Origin: Lachnospiraceae bacterium
Lineage (GTDB): Bacteria; Bacillota; Clostridia; Lachnospirales; Lachnospiraceae
Direction of reading: 5' to 3'
Length of the DNA: 33,950 bases
Assembly: GCA_022768825.1 (NCBI GenBank)
Contig: JALEJB010000142.1
Coordinates: 1 to 33,950 of the forward strand
A program made the translations under genes and the position numbers. Position 1 is the first letter of the stretch, and each line of letters begins with the position of its first letter. Shown in pieces: positions 1 through 8,323 of the stretch. The notes under the pieces were generated by a model. That model did no database searches, had not been told where the DNA came from, and worked only from the letters and a program-made list of their open reading frames with translations.

Positions 1-423
1 GCTACCATCGATGATCTGATCAAAGAAACCAAACGGGGAAATCTGGATTGGAAGATGCAGATTGAGTCGACGGATGACCTGAATGTAGACTTAAAGGAGA
101 AATATATTGACGAAAATGACAAAACCTGGATCGTAGATGAGTGTTTCGTAGCCTATGAATGCCTCTATAAGCGGCAGCCATTCTGCATGATCAGCTATGA
201 ACACGTGCTGACCTGCGAGGACAAGACACGCATGACATGCTTGATTTTCCTGCCTCCGCTGGGTATGCGCTTCTTCGATGTGGCAGAGCTTGCCCCATAT
301 GCTGTAGATGCCGATCCGATCCTTGGTAATAAAGTACATATGCTCTGGGAACAGCTCATGCAGCAGTACCGATCAGGCACCGGAAAAGTAAAAATTCAGG
401 TCGTTGATCCACTAAATAACTGA
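1..423 (+). CDS. Hypothetical protein, 5'-truncated by window edge
   Basis: The reading frame is open from base 1 and ends at TAA 421-423, so the window holds only the last 140 residues and the true start lies upstream. I do not recognise the family. The visible part is acidic and soluble-looking with no membrane segment. It is rich in Tyr, Cys and Met around residues 45-75 and has a compact hydrophobic stretch at about 77-85 (LIFLPPLGMRFF). A methionine at base 55 is an internal codon with no ribosome binding site in front of it. A terminator-like hairpin lies 85 bases downstream, so this is probably the last gene of its transcript. Function unknown; the coding call rests on frame length and amino acid composition. 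Confidence 0.72.
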   Translation, partial: ATIDDLIKETKRGNLDWKMQIESTDDLNVDLKEKYIDENDKTWIVDECFVAYECLYKRQPFCMISYEHVLTCEDKTRMTCLIFLPPLGMRFFDVAELAPYAVDADPILGNKVHMLWEQLMQQYRSGTGKVKIQVVDPLNN

Positions 424-435
424 TTTTATTGGTTA

Positions 436-478
436 TTTTTACCAATGGTCAAAAAATAATTTCGCTTTTTTTACCAAT
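436..478. repeat. Two direct copies of an 11-base AT-rich motif
   Basis: TTTTTACCAAT occurs at 436-446 and again at 468-478, a spacing of 32 bases. Each copy is followed shortly by an A-run. The first copy can also pair with ATTGGT at 428-433. The repeats lie between the stop of the first gene and the terminator. They could be a protein-binding site or simple AT-rich repetition. Confidence 0.4.
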
Positions 479-507
479 TGCAAAAACACACAACTCATGT
501 TACATTG

Positions 508-540
508 AATCCACGCTTCTCCGGCGTGGATTTTTCTTAT
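508..540 (+). terminator. Rho-independent terminator after the first gene
   Basis: A perfect 9-bp stem (AATCCACGC at 508-516 with GCGTGGATT at 524-532) with a 7-base loop is followed by a T-rich tail to 540. Orientation and position fit termination of the partial plus-strand gene ending at 423. Confidence 0.8.
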
Positions 541-627
541 CATACAGAACAGAAGATGCTCTCAGCTGTCTTTGGTCCGTCCAATCCGTCATATTCCTAT
601 TTCATGTACTGGAATTTCGGAGGTATT

Positions 628-1545
628 ATGAAATACATTGAATTTATTGACAAACTGATACAGGAGCTGACTCCTCTTTTTCCCAATGACACATCCATCG
701 TATTTGAACAGATTGAAAAAAATAACGGCATTCTCTGGGATGCGATCCTGATTCGCGAACGGAATCAAAATTATTCCCCAACGATCTATACCAGGCCGTA
801 TTACCGGCAATACTCTGACGGTACTGCGATATCCGAATTGGTAACCGACATCTATCAGATCTATCAGCAAAGCCGCGTCAAACCGCCCATCGATTTTGGC
901 AGCATTTTATGCGCCGATGAGATTCGAAAGCACCTTTCCATACAGCTTGTAAACGGTGAAAAGAATGCTGCCAGGCTGAAAAACTGCCCGCACATCCGCT
1001 ATCTGGATCTGGCGATCCTCTTCTTTTGCCGGATTCCGATCAACGGTCAGACGGACGGCACATTTCCGGTGCGGTATGAGCATCTGAAGCTTTGGGATCT
1101 GTCCGAAGACGAATTAAAGGAGCTGGCCTTTCGCAATATGATCGAAAATTACCCAATCGAGCTTCTCCCCATTCAGGATCTCTTAAAACAAATAATGGAA
1201 ACAGATCCTGAACTGCCGGACCTGTTTCCACCAAATTTTTTTGATCGGGACACACTCTTTTATGTGTTGAGCAATACAAGCAGACGCTACGGCGCATCTG
1301 CGATCCTCTATCCGGGCGTTTTAGAGCAATTCGCCAGACAGATCAACCGCAGTTTTTATCTGATACCAAGCTCCATTCATGAAATGCTGCTGCTGCCTGA
1401 TAACGACAGCTATTCTGCCGATGACCTGTCTCAGATGCTAAGTGATGTCAATTCCACGCAGCTTCCCGAAACAGAGATCTTATCTTATAATATCTATCAT
1501 TACTCCATGAAAGACAAGGCGATCTCACAGATCACCGATCATTAA
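628..1545 (+). CDS. DUF5688-type protein
   Basis: The product is 305 residues, soluble, without signal peptide or membrane segment. The N-terminal third resembles the DUF5688 pattern common in Lachnospiraceae: a KNNG element near residue 32, then NYSPTIY near 48 and a YYRQYSDG-like segment. This was recognised by eye, not by a search. The start at 628 was chosen because GGAGG sits four bases upstream. The frame is open back to 478, but that extension overlaps the terminator and has no ribosome binding site. The stop TAA at 1543-1545 overlaps the glgA stop on the other strand, so the two genes are convergent with no spacer. The biochemical role of DUF5688 is unknown to me. Confidence 0.8.
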   Translation: MKYIEFIDKLIQELTPLFPNDTSIVFEQIEKNNGILWDAILIRERNQNYSPTIYTRPYYRQYSDGTAISELVTDIYQIYQQSRVKPPIDFGSILCADEIRKHLSIQLVNGEKNAARLKNCPHIRYLDLAILFFCRIPINGQTDGTFPVRYEHLKLWDLSEDELKELAFRNMIENYPIELLPIQDLLKQIMETDPELPDLFPPNFFDRDTLFYVLSNTSRRYGASAILYPGVLEQFARQINRSFYLIPSSIHEMLLLPDNDSYSADDLSQMLSDVNSTQLPETEILSYNIYHYSMKDKAISQITDH

Positions 1546-2987
1546 CCAAGAAGCTTTCGGTACAGTTCCTCATAGGCGCATGCGGAAGTCTTCCATGAAT
1601 AATCCAGCTGCATACCGCGCATGGCCATCGCATTCCACTCTTCGCGGTCATCATAGTAAATATGCATTGCGTAATAAAGTGTATGCAGCATCTCATGGGC
1701 ATTGAAGTTGGTAAATGAGAAACCGGTTCCGCTATGATCATACTCGTTGTATGGCTGTACCGTATCCATGAGCCCGCCTGTCTCACGAACGATCGGGATC
1801 GTTCCATAGCGATAACTCATCAACTGACTGAGTCCGCATGGTTCAAACTGCGACGGCATCAGAAACGCATCCGATGATGCATAGATCCGATGTGCCATCT
1901 GCTCCGAATAATAGATGTTTGCCGACAGCTTATCATGATATTTGTTGGCAAAATACTTCAGCATATTGACATAGCGGTCTTCGCCGGTTCCAAGAACCGC
2001 AATCTGGATACGTCCGTTTCCAAGCAGCTCATCCATGATATAAGCAACCAGATCCAGCCCTTTCTGGTCTGTCAGTCGCGTGATCATAGACACCAGGATC
2101 GTATCCGGATCTTCGGCAAGGGCCAGATCATGCTGCAATTTCTGCTTGTTTTTGGCCTTTCCGGTCAGGAAATTGCGTCGACCGAAGTTCTCATAAATAT
2201 ACGGATCGATCACCGGGTCGTATTCCTCATTATCCAGTCCGTTTAAGATGCCATAGAGATCGCTGCTCCTCTTGCGAAGCAGACCGTCTAAGCCCTCTCC
2301 GCCTTCCGGTGTGGTGATCTCCTTTGCATAGGTCGGACTGACGGTGGTCACCGCATCCGCAAAAGCAATACCACCCTTTAACAGGTTTGCCTCGCCATAA
2401 GACTCCAGCTTGTCCGGTGTAAAATACGAATCCGCCAGACCGGTCAGGTTCTTAATCGCATCCATCACCCATCTGCCCTGATAGCGCAGATTGTGAATGG
2501 TAAATATCGTCTTTGCCTTTGCAAGCTTTGGATAATCTCCTGCATAAGCTTTTAAAAAGACAGGCACAAGTCCGGTCTGCCAGTCATGGCAGTGAATGAT
2601 ATCCGGAATGAAGTTGATCGCGTCCGCTGCTGCCAGTGCTGCTTTCGAGAAATACGCAAACTTCTCGACATCCTCATGCAGGTGATTGTAAGGCTGCGGT
2701 CCTGCGAAATAATATTCATTATCAATAAAGTAATAGTGAATACCGGCTTCTACCGTCTCTAAAATACCTACATATTGATTGCGCCAGCCCAGTGATACAT
2801 AAAAATGTGTCACAAACTTTAATCGGTTTTTGTATATGTCATCCATACATGCATATTTTGGCAAAATGACACGTACATCATATTCCTGCTTGTTGATGTA
2901 TTTTGGCAATGATCCTGTTACATCAGCAAGACCTCCGGTTTTAATAAATGGTATTGCTTCCGATGTTACAAATAATATGTTTTTCAT
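1542..2987 (-). CDS. glgA: Glycogen synthase (ADP-glucose type)
   Basis: GlgA transfers glucose from ADP-glucose to the growing alpha-1,4-glucan, a cytoplasmic step of glycogen storage. The protein is about 481 residues, the usual length for bacterial GT5 enzymes. It has KTGGLADV at residues 16-23 (nucleotide-sugar binding), a CHDWQT segment near 134 and the C-terminal GT-B signature FEPCGLSQL followed by TGGLMDT. The start at 2987 is preceded by GGAGGGTGT. An in-frame methionine eight codons upstream lacks such a site. The gene follows spo0A on the same strand, with a possible promoter just after the spo0A stop. No other glg gene is visible here. Its stop codon overlaps the stop of the convergent DUF5688 gene by four bases. 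Confidence 0.96.
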   Translation of the reverse strand: MKNILFVTSEAIPFIKTGGLADVTGSLPKYINKQEYDVRVILPKYACMDDIYKNRLKFVTHFYVSLGWRNQYVGILETVEAGIHYYFIDNEYYFAGPQPYNHLHEDVEKFAYFSKAALAAADAINFIPDIIHCHDWQTGLVPVFLKAYAGDYPKLAKAKTIFTIHNLRYQGRWVMDAIKNLTGLADSYFTPDKLESYGEANLLKGGIAFADAVTTVSPTYAKEITTPEGGEGLDGLLRKRSSDLYGILNGLDNEEYDPVIDPYIYENFGRRNFLTGKAKNKQKLQHDLALAEDPDTILVSMITRLTDQKGLDLVAYIMDELLGNGRIQIAVLGTGEDRYVNMLKYFANKYHDKLSANIYYSEQMAHRIYASSDAFLMPSQFEPCGLSQLMSYRYGTIPIVRETGGLMDTVQPYNEYDHSGTGFSFTNFNAHEMLHTLYYAMHIYYDDREEWNAMAMRGMQLDYSWKTSACAYEELYRKLLG

Positions 2988-3030
2988 ACACCCTCCAATA
3001 TTGTCTGTCATTCAGACATTCCATAGGTGT

Positions 3031-3059
3031 ATTATACTACATTTTACGACAGTATTCCA
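3031..3059 (-). promoter_or_regulatory. Candidate promoter for glgA
   Basis: On the minus strand a perfect -10 hexamer TATAAT (3031-3036) lies directly after the spo0A stop. It has a weak -35 (TGGAAT, 3054-3059) at 17 bp. A short inverted repeat, TGTCTG/CAGACA at 3002-3018, lies between it and the glgA ribosome binding site and could be an operator. The poor -35 keeps confidence low. Confidence 0.38.
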
Positions 3060-3840
3060 GCCGGATTTTATCAGTTATCAGTGCAATAAATTCGGAATTT
3101 GTGGGTTTTCCTTTTCCATTATTAATCGTGTAGCCAAAAAGGGCATCAATGGTGTCCATTTTTCCTCTGCTCCAGGCGACCTCGATGGCATGTCGGATCG
3201 CGCGTTCTACCCGACTCGAGGTGGTCTGATACTTCTTGGCAATCGTCGGATACAGGATCTTGGTAATTGAACTGAGCATCTCCATATCCTCCACGGACAT
3301 GAGGATCGCATCTCTCAAATACTGGTATCCTTTGATATGAGCTGGAACACCGATCTCATGGATCATATCCGTGACAACTGCTTCCATGTCTACTTTCTTT
3401 TGCTCTGCTGCCTTTTCATAGGCATACGAGATTTTTCTTTCGTTTGACCTGCCCTTTTTCTTATGTTCGTTGAGGCGTTGAATATTGTTGAGGATCACTT
3501 CCTGTTCAAAGGGCTTCATGATAAAATAATCTGCCCCTTTTGCAAAAGCATCTTCCGTGACATTCTCCTGACCGACAGCACTGATGATAATGACACCCGG
3601 TTTCTTTTTCAATGTCGAATCCCGATTGATCCGTTCCAGTACACTCAGCCCGTCCAGTTTCGGCATCACAATATCTAATAAAATGATGTCGGGCTGCTTT
3701 TCTTTCACAAGCTGCATTGCCTCTAATCCGTCATTTGCTGTGCCGACAAGCTGAAAGCTGTCCTCTCTACGCACAATATCTCCCAGTAATTTTACCATTT
3801 TTTCGTTATCATCTGCGATTGCAATATTTACTTTCTCCAT
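3037..3840 (-). CDS. spo0A: Sporulation transcription factor Spo0A
   Basis: Spo0A is the phosphorylation-activated master regulator of entry into sporulation and binds 0A boxes. The 267-residue protein has the standard two-domain build. The N-terminal receiver has acidic residues D10 and D11, phospho-acceptor D56 ([11 protein letters not shown]), a conserved Ser/Ala region IIISAVG and the KPF lysine. The C-terminal effector domain contains the helix-turn-helix region [20 protein letters not shown]56 falls at the same position as in Bacillus subtilis. The start ATG follows GAGGAGGGATAG. It sits downstream of spoIVB as in Bacillus and Clostridium, but with a SleB-like gene between them. A near-consensus TTGACA and TATAAT lie upstream, though 21 bp apart. 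Confidence 0.98.
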   Translation of the reverse strand: MEKVNIAIADDNEKMVKLLGDIVRREDSFQLVGTANDGLEAMQLVKEKQPDIILLDIVMPKLDGLSVLERINRDSTLKKKPGVIIISAVGQENVTEDAFAKGADYFIMKPFEQEVILNNIQRLNEHKKKGRSNERKISYAYEKAAEQKKVDMEAVVTDMIHEIGVPAHIKGYQYLRDAILMSVEDMEMLSSITKILYPTIAKKYQTTSSRVERAIRHAIEVAWSRGKMDTIDALFGYTINNGKGKPTNSEFIALITDKIRLEYCRKM

Positions 3841-3990
3841 GTCTATCCCTCCTCATCCGAAGCATCGGACCATGCAAAACCTGCCTGTTGCAAATCTTCC
3901 GTTGCTTGCTATGATAACTGTCGGAATTATAGAAAAATTTTTTCAAAGATTGTGTCAAATCATGTCGTCAGATTTAAAAAAATGATAATT

Positions 3991-5232
3991 TTAATAAAAT
4001 ATTTGGTTGTCAATGATCAAACCATGTCTGGTTCCGTCATGTACCCGGAAAAACAGCCAGTTACCGGAAACGCCGTTATTCAATACTTCATGAGCGGCCC
4101 TTCTGCAATCTTCTGTCGCAAGATCATTTTCCAAAGCAATTGCCAGACGGCCGCTTCGCACCGGCTGAAACTGCATCGGCGCATAGATCACTTCCGTGAT
4201 CGTATCCGGAAAATGCGGACTGTTGACACGGTTTAAGACAACCGATCCCACCGCGACCTTGGACTCATACGATTCGCTTCCGGATTCGCAGTATATGATA
4301 TGTGCCAGGAGATTTTCTTCCCCTTCCCGCGGAGTCACCGTCCGGCCGGAATAGCCTTCTGCCTCATACTGCTTCGCCAGCTGTTCTTCCAGACAAAGCG
4401 GCTGGCCGTTGTCGTATTCATATTTGACGCGCGCCGCATCACTGCTGTCAAACGAATTTCCTGCATCGACCCAAATCCGGTTTTCTGCCGAAGCAGCGGT
4501 ATCCTGTATCGGATTGCCGCCATTTTCCTGTACCTGAAGCGCGAGCTCGTATTCCACCATCTGGTTCATCAGGTCCTGCAATTCCCGTTTTGCCTTTTTC
4601 GTCTTTTTCTTTGCTTTATCCAACTGCTTTTCCTTGTCCGCAAGCCCTGCCAGAAGCTTTGCATATTCGTTGTCCAGTGACTGCCGCTCCGCTTCTAACT
4701 GTGCAGATGCTTCTGCCAGCTTTTCTCCTTCTGCTTCCAACGTCTCCAGACTCGCTTCATATTGTTTTAGTTTTTCTCTGTCATACTGCAAAAATAACCG
4801 GATGTATTCCTGCCTGTTCAGATACTGCGCCAGCGTCTCCCCCTCTATGGCAGATAATAATGCGCCCTGTCTCGACATCTTTTCATAGATCACGCGCATA
4901 CGCAGCCTGATCCCTTCTTTTTGCCTGTCGACCGCTTCCTGCATCTGCTCCAGTTCCAGGTTGTAACGATCGATCTTTTCCTGTGTCCGGTTGATCTTCT
5001 GCTGCTTGTCTATGATGCGAAGGCTCATATCATAGATGTCACTGTGCATTGTCTCCAGCTTCTGCCGGATCTCCCGCTCCTGCTTTTGCGCCTCCTCAAC
5101 CTTTTCTTCGGCCTCTTCTTGTTGTCCGTCGTCCACCGGAGTCGGAAGTGCAGCTGCGATAGACGTCGTTGCCAGACAGATGCAAAAGATCAGCGTAAGC
5201 CCTGTCAGTTTTTTATGTAATCTGTTTTTCAT
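3991..5232 (-). CDS. Secreted coiled-coil protein with SleB-type cell wall hydrolase domain
   Basis: About 413 residues. A signal peptide (MKNRLHKKLTGL, then a hydrophobic core to about residue 27) precedes a long Glu/Lys/Gln-rich coiled coil (about 35-235). This is similar in style to the N-terminal part of PcsB-like peptidoglycan hydrolases. After a linker, the C-terminal 110 residues match the SleB/CwlJ hydrolase fold: LLAHIIYCESGSES with the presumed catalytic Glu near residue 316, then VAVGSVVLNRV and a terminal GNWLFFRVH segment. In spore-formers such enzymes degrade cortex peptidoglycan or act in cell-wall remodelling. The start at 5232 gives a clean signal peptide with a modest AAAGAG site upstream. 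The frame is open back to 5367, but those 45 codons would bury the signal peptide. It lies between spoIVB and spo0A, suggesting a sporulation-linked role (inference). Confidence 0.87.
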   Translation of the reverse strand: MKNRLHKKLTGLTLIFCICLATTSIAAALPTPVDDGQQEEAEEKVEEAQKQEREIRQKLETMHSDIYDMSLRIIDKQQKINRTQEKIDRYNLELEQMQEAVDRQKEGIRLRMRVIYEKMSRQGALLSAIEGETLAQYLNRQEYIRLFLQYDREKLKQYEASLETLEAEGEKLAEASAQLEAERQSLDNEYAKLLAGLADKEKQLDKAKKKTKKAKRELQDLMNQMVEYELALQVQENGGNPIQDTAASAENRIWVDAGNSFDSSDAARVKYEYDNGQPLCLEEQLAKQYEAEGYSGRTVTPREGEENLLAHIIYCESGSESYESKVAVGSVVLNRVNSPHFPDTITEVIYAPMQFQPVRSGRLAIALENDLATEDCRRAAHEVLNNGVSGNWLFFRVHDGTRHGLIIDNQIFY

Positions 5233-5272
5233 GTGATTCTCTTTTCGATTCCGTCCTTGTTTCACCGGAATG

Positions 5273-5312
5273 CCCGAAACATCAGTCCCTTTTCCCATAT
5301 GTTCGGGACTGA
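5273..5312 (-). other. Crossing inverted repeats in leader of the SleB-like gene
   Basis: Two inverted repeats interleave here. CCCGAAACAT (5273-5282) pairs with ATGTTCGGG (5299-5307, one bulge), and TCAGTCCC (5282-5289) pairs perfectly with GGGACTGA (5305-5312). The order is left-left-right-right, so in RNA they would form an H-type pseudoknot or two competing hairpins. They lie 41-80 bases upstream of the chosen start at 5232. Confidence 0.45.
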
Positions 5313-5389
5313 CCCCGGCATCCGTTTTTCCTTTTTCTATCATACTCTGTTTCATACAAAAAATCACTTAATTTTTTAAAGTATTCTCA

Positions 5390-6502
5390 TTATTCTTCCA
5401 GCATTGTCTCCAGGAATATCCCATAACCCTTTGTCGGATCATTGACAAAGACATGTGTCACCGCTCCGATGACCTTTCCGTTCTGTATGATCGGACTTCC
5501 GCTCATTCCCTGAATGATCCCTCCGGTTTCTTCTAAAAGTCCCTCATCCACCACATGATAACGGATTCCCTTGTTTTTCTCCGAAGGATGATAATTGATA
5601 TCATCAATAAATATCTCGTACTGTCTGCGCTCCCCGCTGACGCTGCTGATGATAGATGCTTTTCCTTTTTCGATTTCCTGCTTATAGCCCACCTGCAGTG
5701 CTTTGATCTCCTGTAATTCCCCGGGAATTTCATCCACTGTTCCGTAAATCCCGATCTCGGAATTTTTCTCTATCTGACCGATCCTGGTCTGATCCGAAAA
5801 TGCGATCACACCGGATATCTCTCCCGGCGAACCTTTTTTTCCTTTTTTCACTCCGGTGAGCATCGTCTGATAAATCTGTCCCTGATTCATGGAGATCAAT
5901 TCTTTGCTGTCCATATCACTCACGCCATGCCCCAACGCCCCAAAGGAGCCGTCTTTTGTGATATAGGTCAGTGTTCCGATGCCCGCAATATCATCTCTCA
6001 CCCAGATTCCCAGCCGGTAGCTTTGGTCTTTGCACAAAACCGGATTTACTTTCACATCAATGCGTTCTCCGTTTCGAACGATTCCAAGACACATGGCCTT
6101 TCCCTTGCTGTCTGAGACCCTTTGTACCAGCTGCTCTTTTGTATCGATTTTCTCATCATCCACAGACAGAATCCGGTCTCCCGCAAACAGCTTATAGGCA
6201 CAGGGACTTTCACTGCCTGACTGTCCTTCCAGTGTGCCCTGATCGACTACCAATACGCCCGAATTTTTCAGGTAAATGCCAATGTTTGTCCCTGCCGGAA
6301 TCACATTCAGATCCTTTGCCTGATGTGTCTGGATCTTTCCCTCCGGAATAAAAGCTGCTGGGACATCCACCTGCTCGGAAAGTGTCCGCCCTTCCAGCAG
6401 ATATAACTCGTCCGGAATTGCTGCCTGATATGAGGTGTATGCAAAAATGATCCAGCACAGTATTGTCAATCGTCTTACGATCTTCCACTTTTTGTAATTC
6501 AT
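5390..6502 (-). CDS. spoIVB: SpoIVB peptidase (S55 family)
   Basis: SpoIVB is a forespore-made serine peptidase secreted into the intermembrane space, where it triggers sigma-K activation during sporulation. The 370-residue protein has an N-terminal membrane or signal segment (about residues 10-28). A PDZ-like domain follows (about 95-160; YKLFAGDRILSVDDEKI). The S55 peptidase domain carries catalytic His192 (GALGHGVSD), Asp319 (VVDEGLL) and Ser334 (QGMSGSPI). The His-Ser spacing of 142 equals that in the Bacillus enzyme as I recall it. The start at 6502 has an excellent AAGGAGGATGAA in front. The longer frame upstream is unsupported. It lies between recN and a SleB-like gene, in the conserved recN-spoIVB-spo0A neighbourhood, and is separated from recN by a terminator. 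Confidence 0.97.
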   Translation of the reverse strand: MNYKKWKIVRRLTILCWIIFAYTSYQAAIPDELYLLEGRTLSEQVDVPAAFIPEGKIQTHQAKDLNVIPAGTNIGIYLKNSGVLVVDQGTLEGQSGSESPCAYKLFAGDRILSVDDEKIDTKEQLVQRVSDSKGKAMCLGIVRNGERIDVKVNPVLCKDQSYRLGIWVRDDIAGIGTLTYITKDGSFGALGHGVSDMDSKELISMNQGQIYQTMLTGVKKGKKGSPGEISGVIAFSDQTRIGQIEKNSEIGIYGTVDEIPGELQEIKALQVGYKQEIEKGKASIISSVSGERRQYEIFIDDINYHPSEKNKGIRYHVVDEGLLEETGGIIQGMSGSPIIQNGKVIGAVTHVFVNDPTKGYGIFLETMLEE

Positions 6503-6539
6503 TTCATCCTCCTTGTAATCTACATCTATCCTATGTATC

Positions 6540-6570
6540 AAAAAAGGAAGAAGCAGAATGCTTCTCCCTT
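6540..6570 (-). terminator. Terminator after recN
   Basis: On the minus strand AGAAGCA (6559-6565 complement) pairs with TGCTTCT (6549-6555 complement) around a 3-base loop, followed by CC and six T residues. It lies 17 bases past the recN stop and isolates recN from spoIVB. Confidence 0.75.
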
Positions 6571-6586
6571 GTAGTATGTTCGTTAT

Positions 6587-8254
6587 TTATTTTTTCTTAC
6601 CTGCCAATTCTTTCATCTCACGGGCACTTTGCAAAACGGTTTCCGTGACTTCCACGCCACCGAGCATACGGCCAAGCTCTGCAATGCTTTCTTCTTGGTC
6701 CAGCAGATGAATATCGGTAACCGTCGAATTGGCGATCACATTTTTTTCGATAAAGAAATGCGCATCTGCCATGGCTGCGATCTGTGGTAAATGGGTGATA
6801 CAGATCACCTGATGATTTTTGGCGATGACGTTCATTTTTTCCGAAACCATCTGGGCGGTGCGGCCGCTGATCCCGGTGTCAATCTCATCAAAGATCAAGG
6901 TGTCGATCTCGTCCTGACTGGCCAGGATCGATTTAAATGCAAGCATGATACGGGACAGTTCACCGCCGGATGCGATATCCTTTAATTTGCGAAGAGGTGC
7001 ACCCGGATTCGTGGAAATCAAAAATTCCATCGACTCAAAGCCATCACCGGTAAAATGATCCAGCCTCTGGAAATCCAGATCAAACTGAACATCCAAAAAA
7101 TTGAGGTCGGACAGAGCAGCTATCATTTGCTGTTTGAACTGTTCCCCAGCAGCATGTCTGATATCCGACAGTCTCTGACAAAGTCCTTCCAAGTCCTGTC
7201 TGGCTTTTTCGTATTCCGCTTTTAAGTTCTGCTCATATTCCGCATAATTTAAGAGTCTATCGATGCGTTGTTGTCGCTCCTGCATGGAAGCTATCACTGC
7301 ATCGATGCTTGATCCGTATTTTGCTTTCAGATGATTTAATTCGTCCAGTCTCGTCTCCACAAACGATACACGCTCTTCATCATATTCCAGTGCATCTATA
7401 TACCCGGAAAGATCCCGCCCAAAATCAGAGATCAGCTGTTCAATGTCACTGATCTGATCGCACAAACTGCCCATATCCTCATCCAGGGCACTCACACTCA
7501 TCAGCTCCCTGACGCTTCTGGCGACCGCATCGGCGGCACCGCGCTCTCCCATGAGCTGGCTCACCTCCTGTAAGGCTTCGATGATCTTTTTACTGTTTCC
7601 GATTTTCCGATATTCTGTTTCCAGCTCCTCGTCCTCTCCGGTTTTCAGGTTTGCGGATTCGATTTCATGCAATTCGTATTCCAGCAGAGATAATTCCCTT
7701 GCCCGGCTCTCCTGATCGAGCGAGCCTTCCTCCAGCTCTTTTTGTATCTGTCTGTAGGAAGTATATGCTTTCGCCAGCTCGTCTTTTAAGGTTCCGATTT
7801 CATTTTTTGCAAATTCGTCCAAAAAATTCAGATGTTTGCTGGCATGCAGCAGGGACTGATGCTCATGCTGTCCGTGAATATCAATGAGCAGCGACGCGAT
7901 CTCTTTTAATTTGGATGCCGGTACGCTTTCTCCATTGATTTTTGCGATCGTTCTGCCATTGGATATTTTTCTGGATAAAATGATCACACCGTCTTCCACC
8001 TCGATCTGAGCCTCAGACAGTGCGTGTAAGATCGTTTTGTTTTCTTCCACAAAAGTCAGCTCCACCAGACTTGCCTCGTCGGGATTGCGAACCAGATTTT
8101 TGTCTGCCTTTTCTCCCAAAGCAAATCCGATCGAATCAATAATGATCGATTTTCCCGCTCCGGTTTCTCCTGTCAGTATATTGAGTCCTGACTGTAATTC
8201 AATTTCCACCTCATCAATGAGAGCCATGTTTTTTACATGTAGATTTTGCAGCAT
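6587..8254 (-). CDS. recN: DNA repair protein RecN
   Basis: RecN is an SMC-like ATPase that acts early at DNA double-strand breaks. The protein is about 555 residues, the normal size. The head begins with MLQNLHVKNMALIDE and the P-loop GETGAGKS (residues 29-36). A long coiled-coil middle follows, and the C-terminal half of the head has the SGGELSR signature and the Walker B LIFDEIDTGISG. The start at 8254 was chosen because AAGGAG lies six bases upstream; a TTG five codons earlier would overlap that site. It is between argR and spoIVB, as in Bacillus, and ends at its own terminator. Confidence 0.98.
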   Translation of the reverse strand: MLQNLHVKNMALIDEVEIELQSGLNILTGETGAGKSIIIDSIGFALGEKADKNLVRNPDEASLVELTFVEENKTILHALSEAQIEVEDGVIILSRKISNGRTIAKINGESVPASKLKEIASLLIDIHGQHEHQSLLHASKHLNFLDEFAKNEIGTLKDELAKAYTSYRQIQKELEEGSLDQESRARELSLLEYELHEIESANLKTGEDEELETEYRKIGNSKKIIEALQEVSQLMGERGAADAVARSVRELMSVSALDEDMGSLCDQISDIEQLISDFGRDLSGYIDALEYDEERVSFVETRLDELNHLKAKYGSSIDAVIASMQERQQRIDRLLNYAEYEQNLKAEYEKARQDLEGLCQRLSDIRHAAGEQFKQQMIAALSDLNFLDVQFDLDFQRLDHFTGDGFESMEFLISTNPGAPLRKLKDIASGGELSRIMLAFKSILASQDEIDTLIFDEIDTGISGRTAQMVSEKMNVIAKNHQVICITHLPQIAAMADAHFFIEKNVIANSTVTDIHLLDQEESIAELGRMLGGVEVTETVLQSAREMKELAGKKK

Positions 8255-8323
8255 ATGTTTCTCCTTCAAATGTTTGTATTTCTCTCTCTTCTTCGGGATA
8301 GTAACGATCTATGCAGCTCAAAT

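Noticed and set aside
478..627. Upstream extension of the DUF5688 frame
   Set aside because: It covers the terminator stem and lacks a ribosome binding site, whereas GGAGG sits four bases before 628.
3926..3958. TATAAT and TTGACA upstream of spo0A on the minus strand
   Set aside because: Both hexamers are perfect, but the spacer is 21 bp, too long for a normal sigma-A promoter, and no clear sigma-H pattern or 0A box was found.
3841..3990. Possible terminator between the SleB-like gene and spo0A
   Set aside because: There is only an A/T-only hairpin followed by a T-run; the stem is too weak to call.
5233..5367. Longer N-terminus of the SleB-like protein (45 extra codons)
   Set aside because: It would place a polar segment before a clear signal peptide and has no convincing ribosome binding site. 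An open frame of this length arises easily by chance.
6572..6578. Minus-strand CATACTA, an exact sigma-G -10 match, upstream of spoIVB
   Set aside because: The sequence 17 bp upstream is a poor -35, and a transcript from here would at once enter the recN terminator hairpin. Probably chance.
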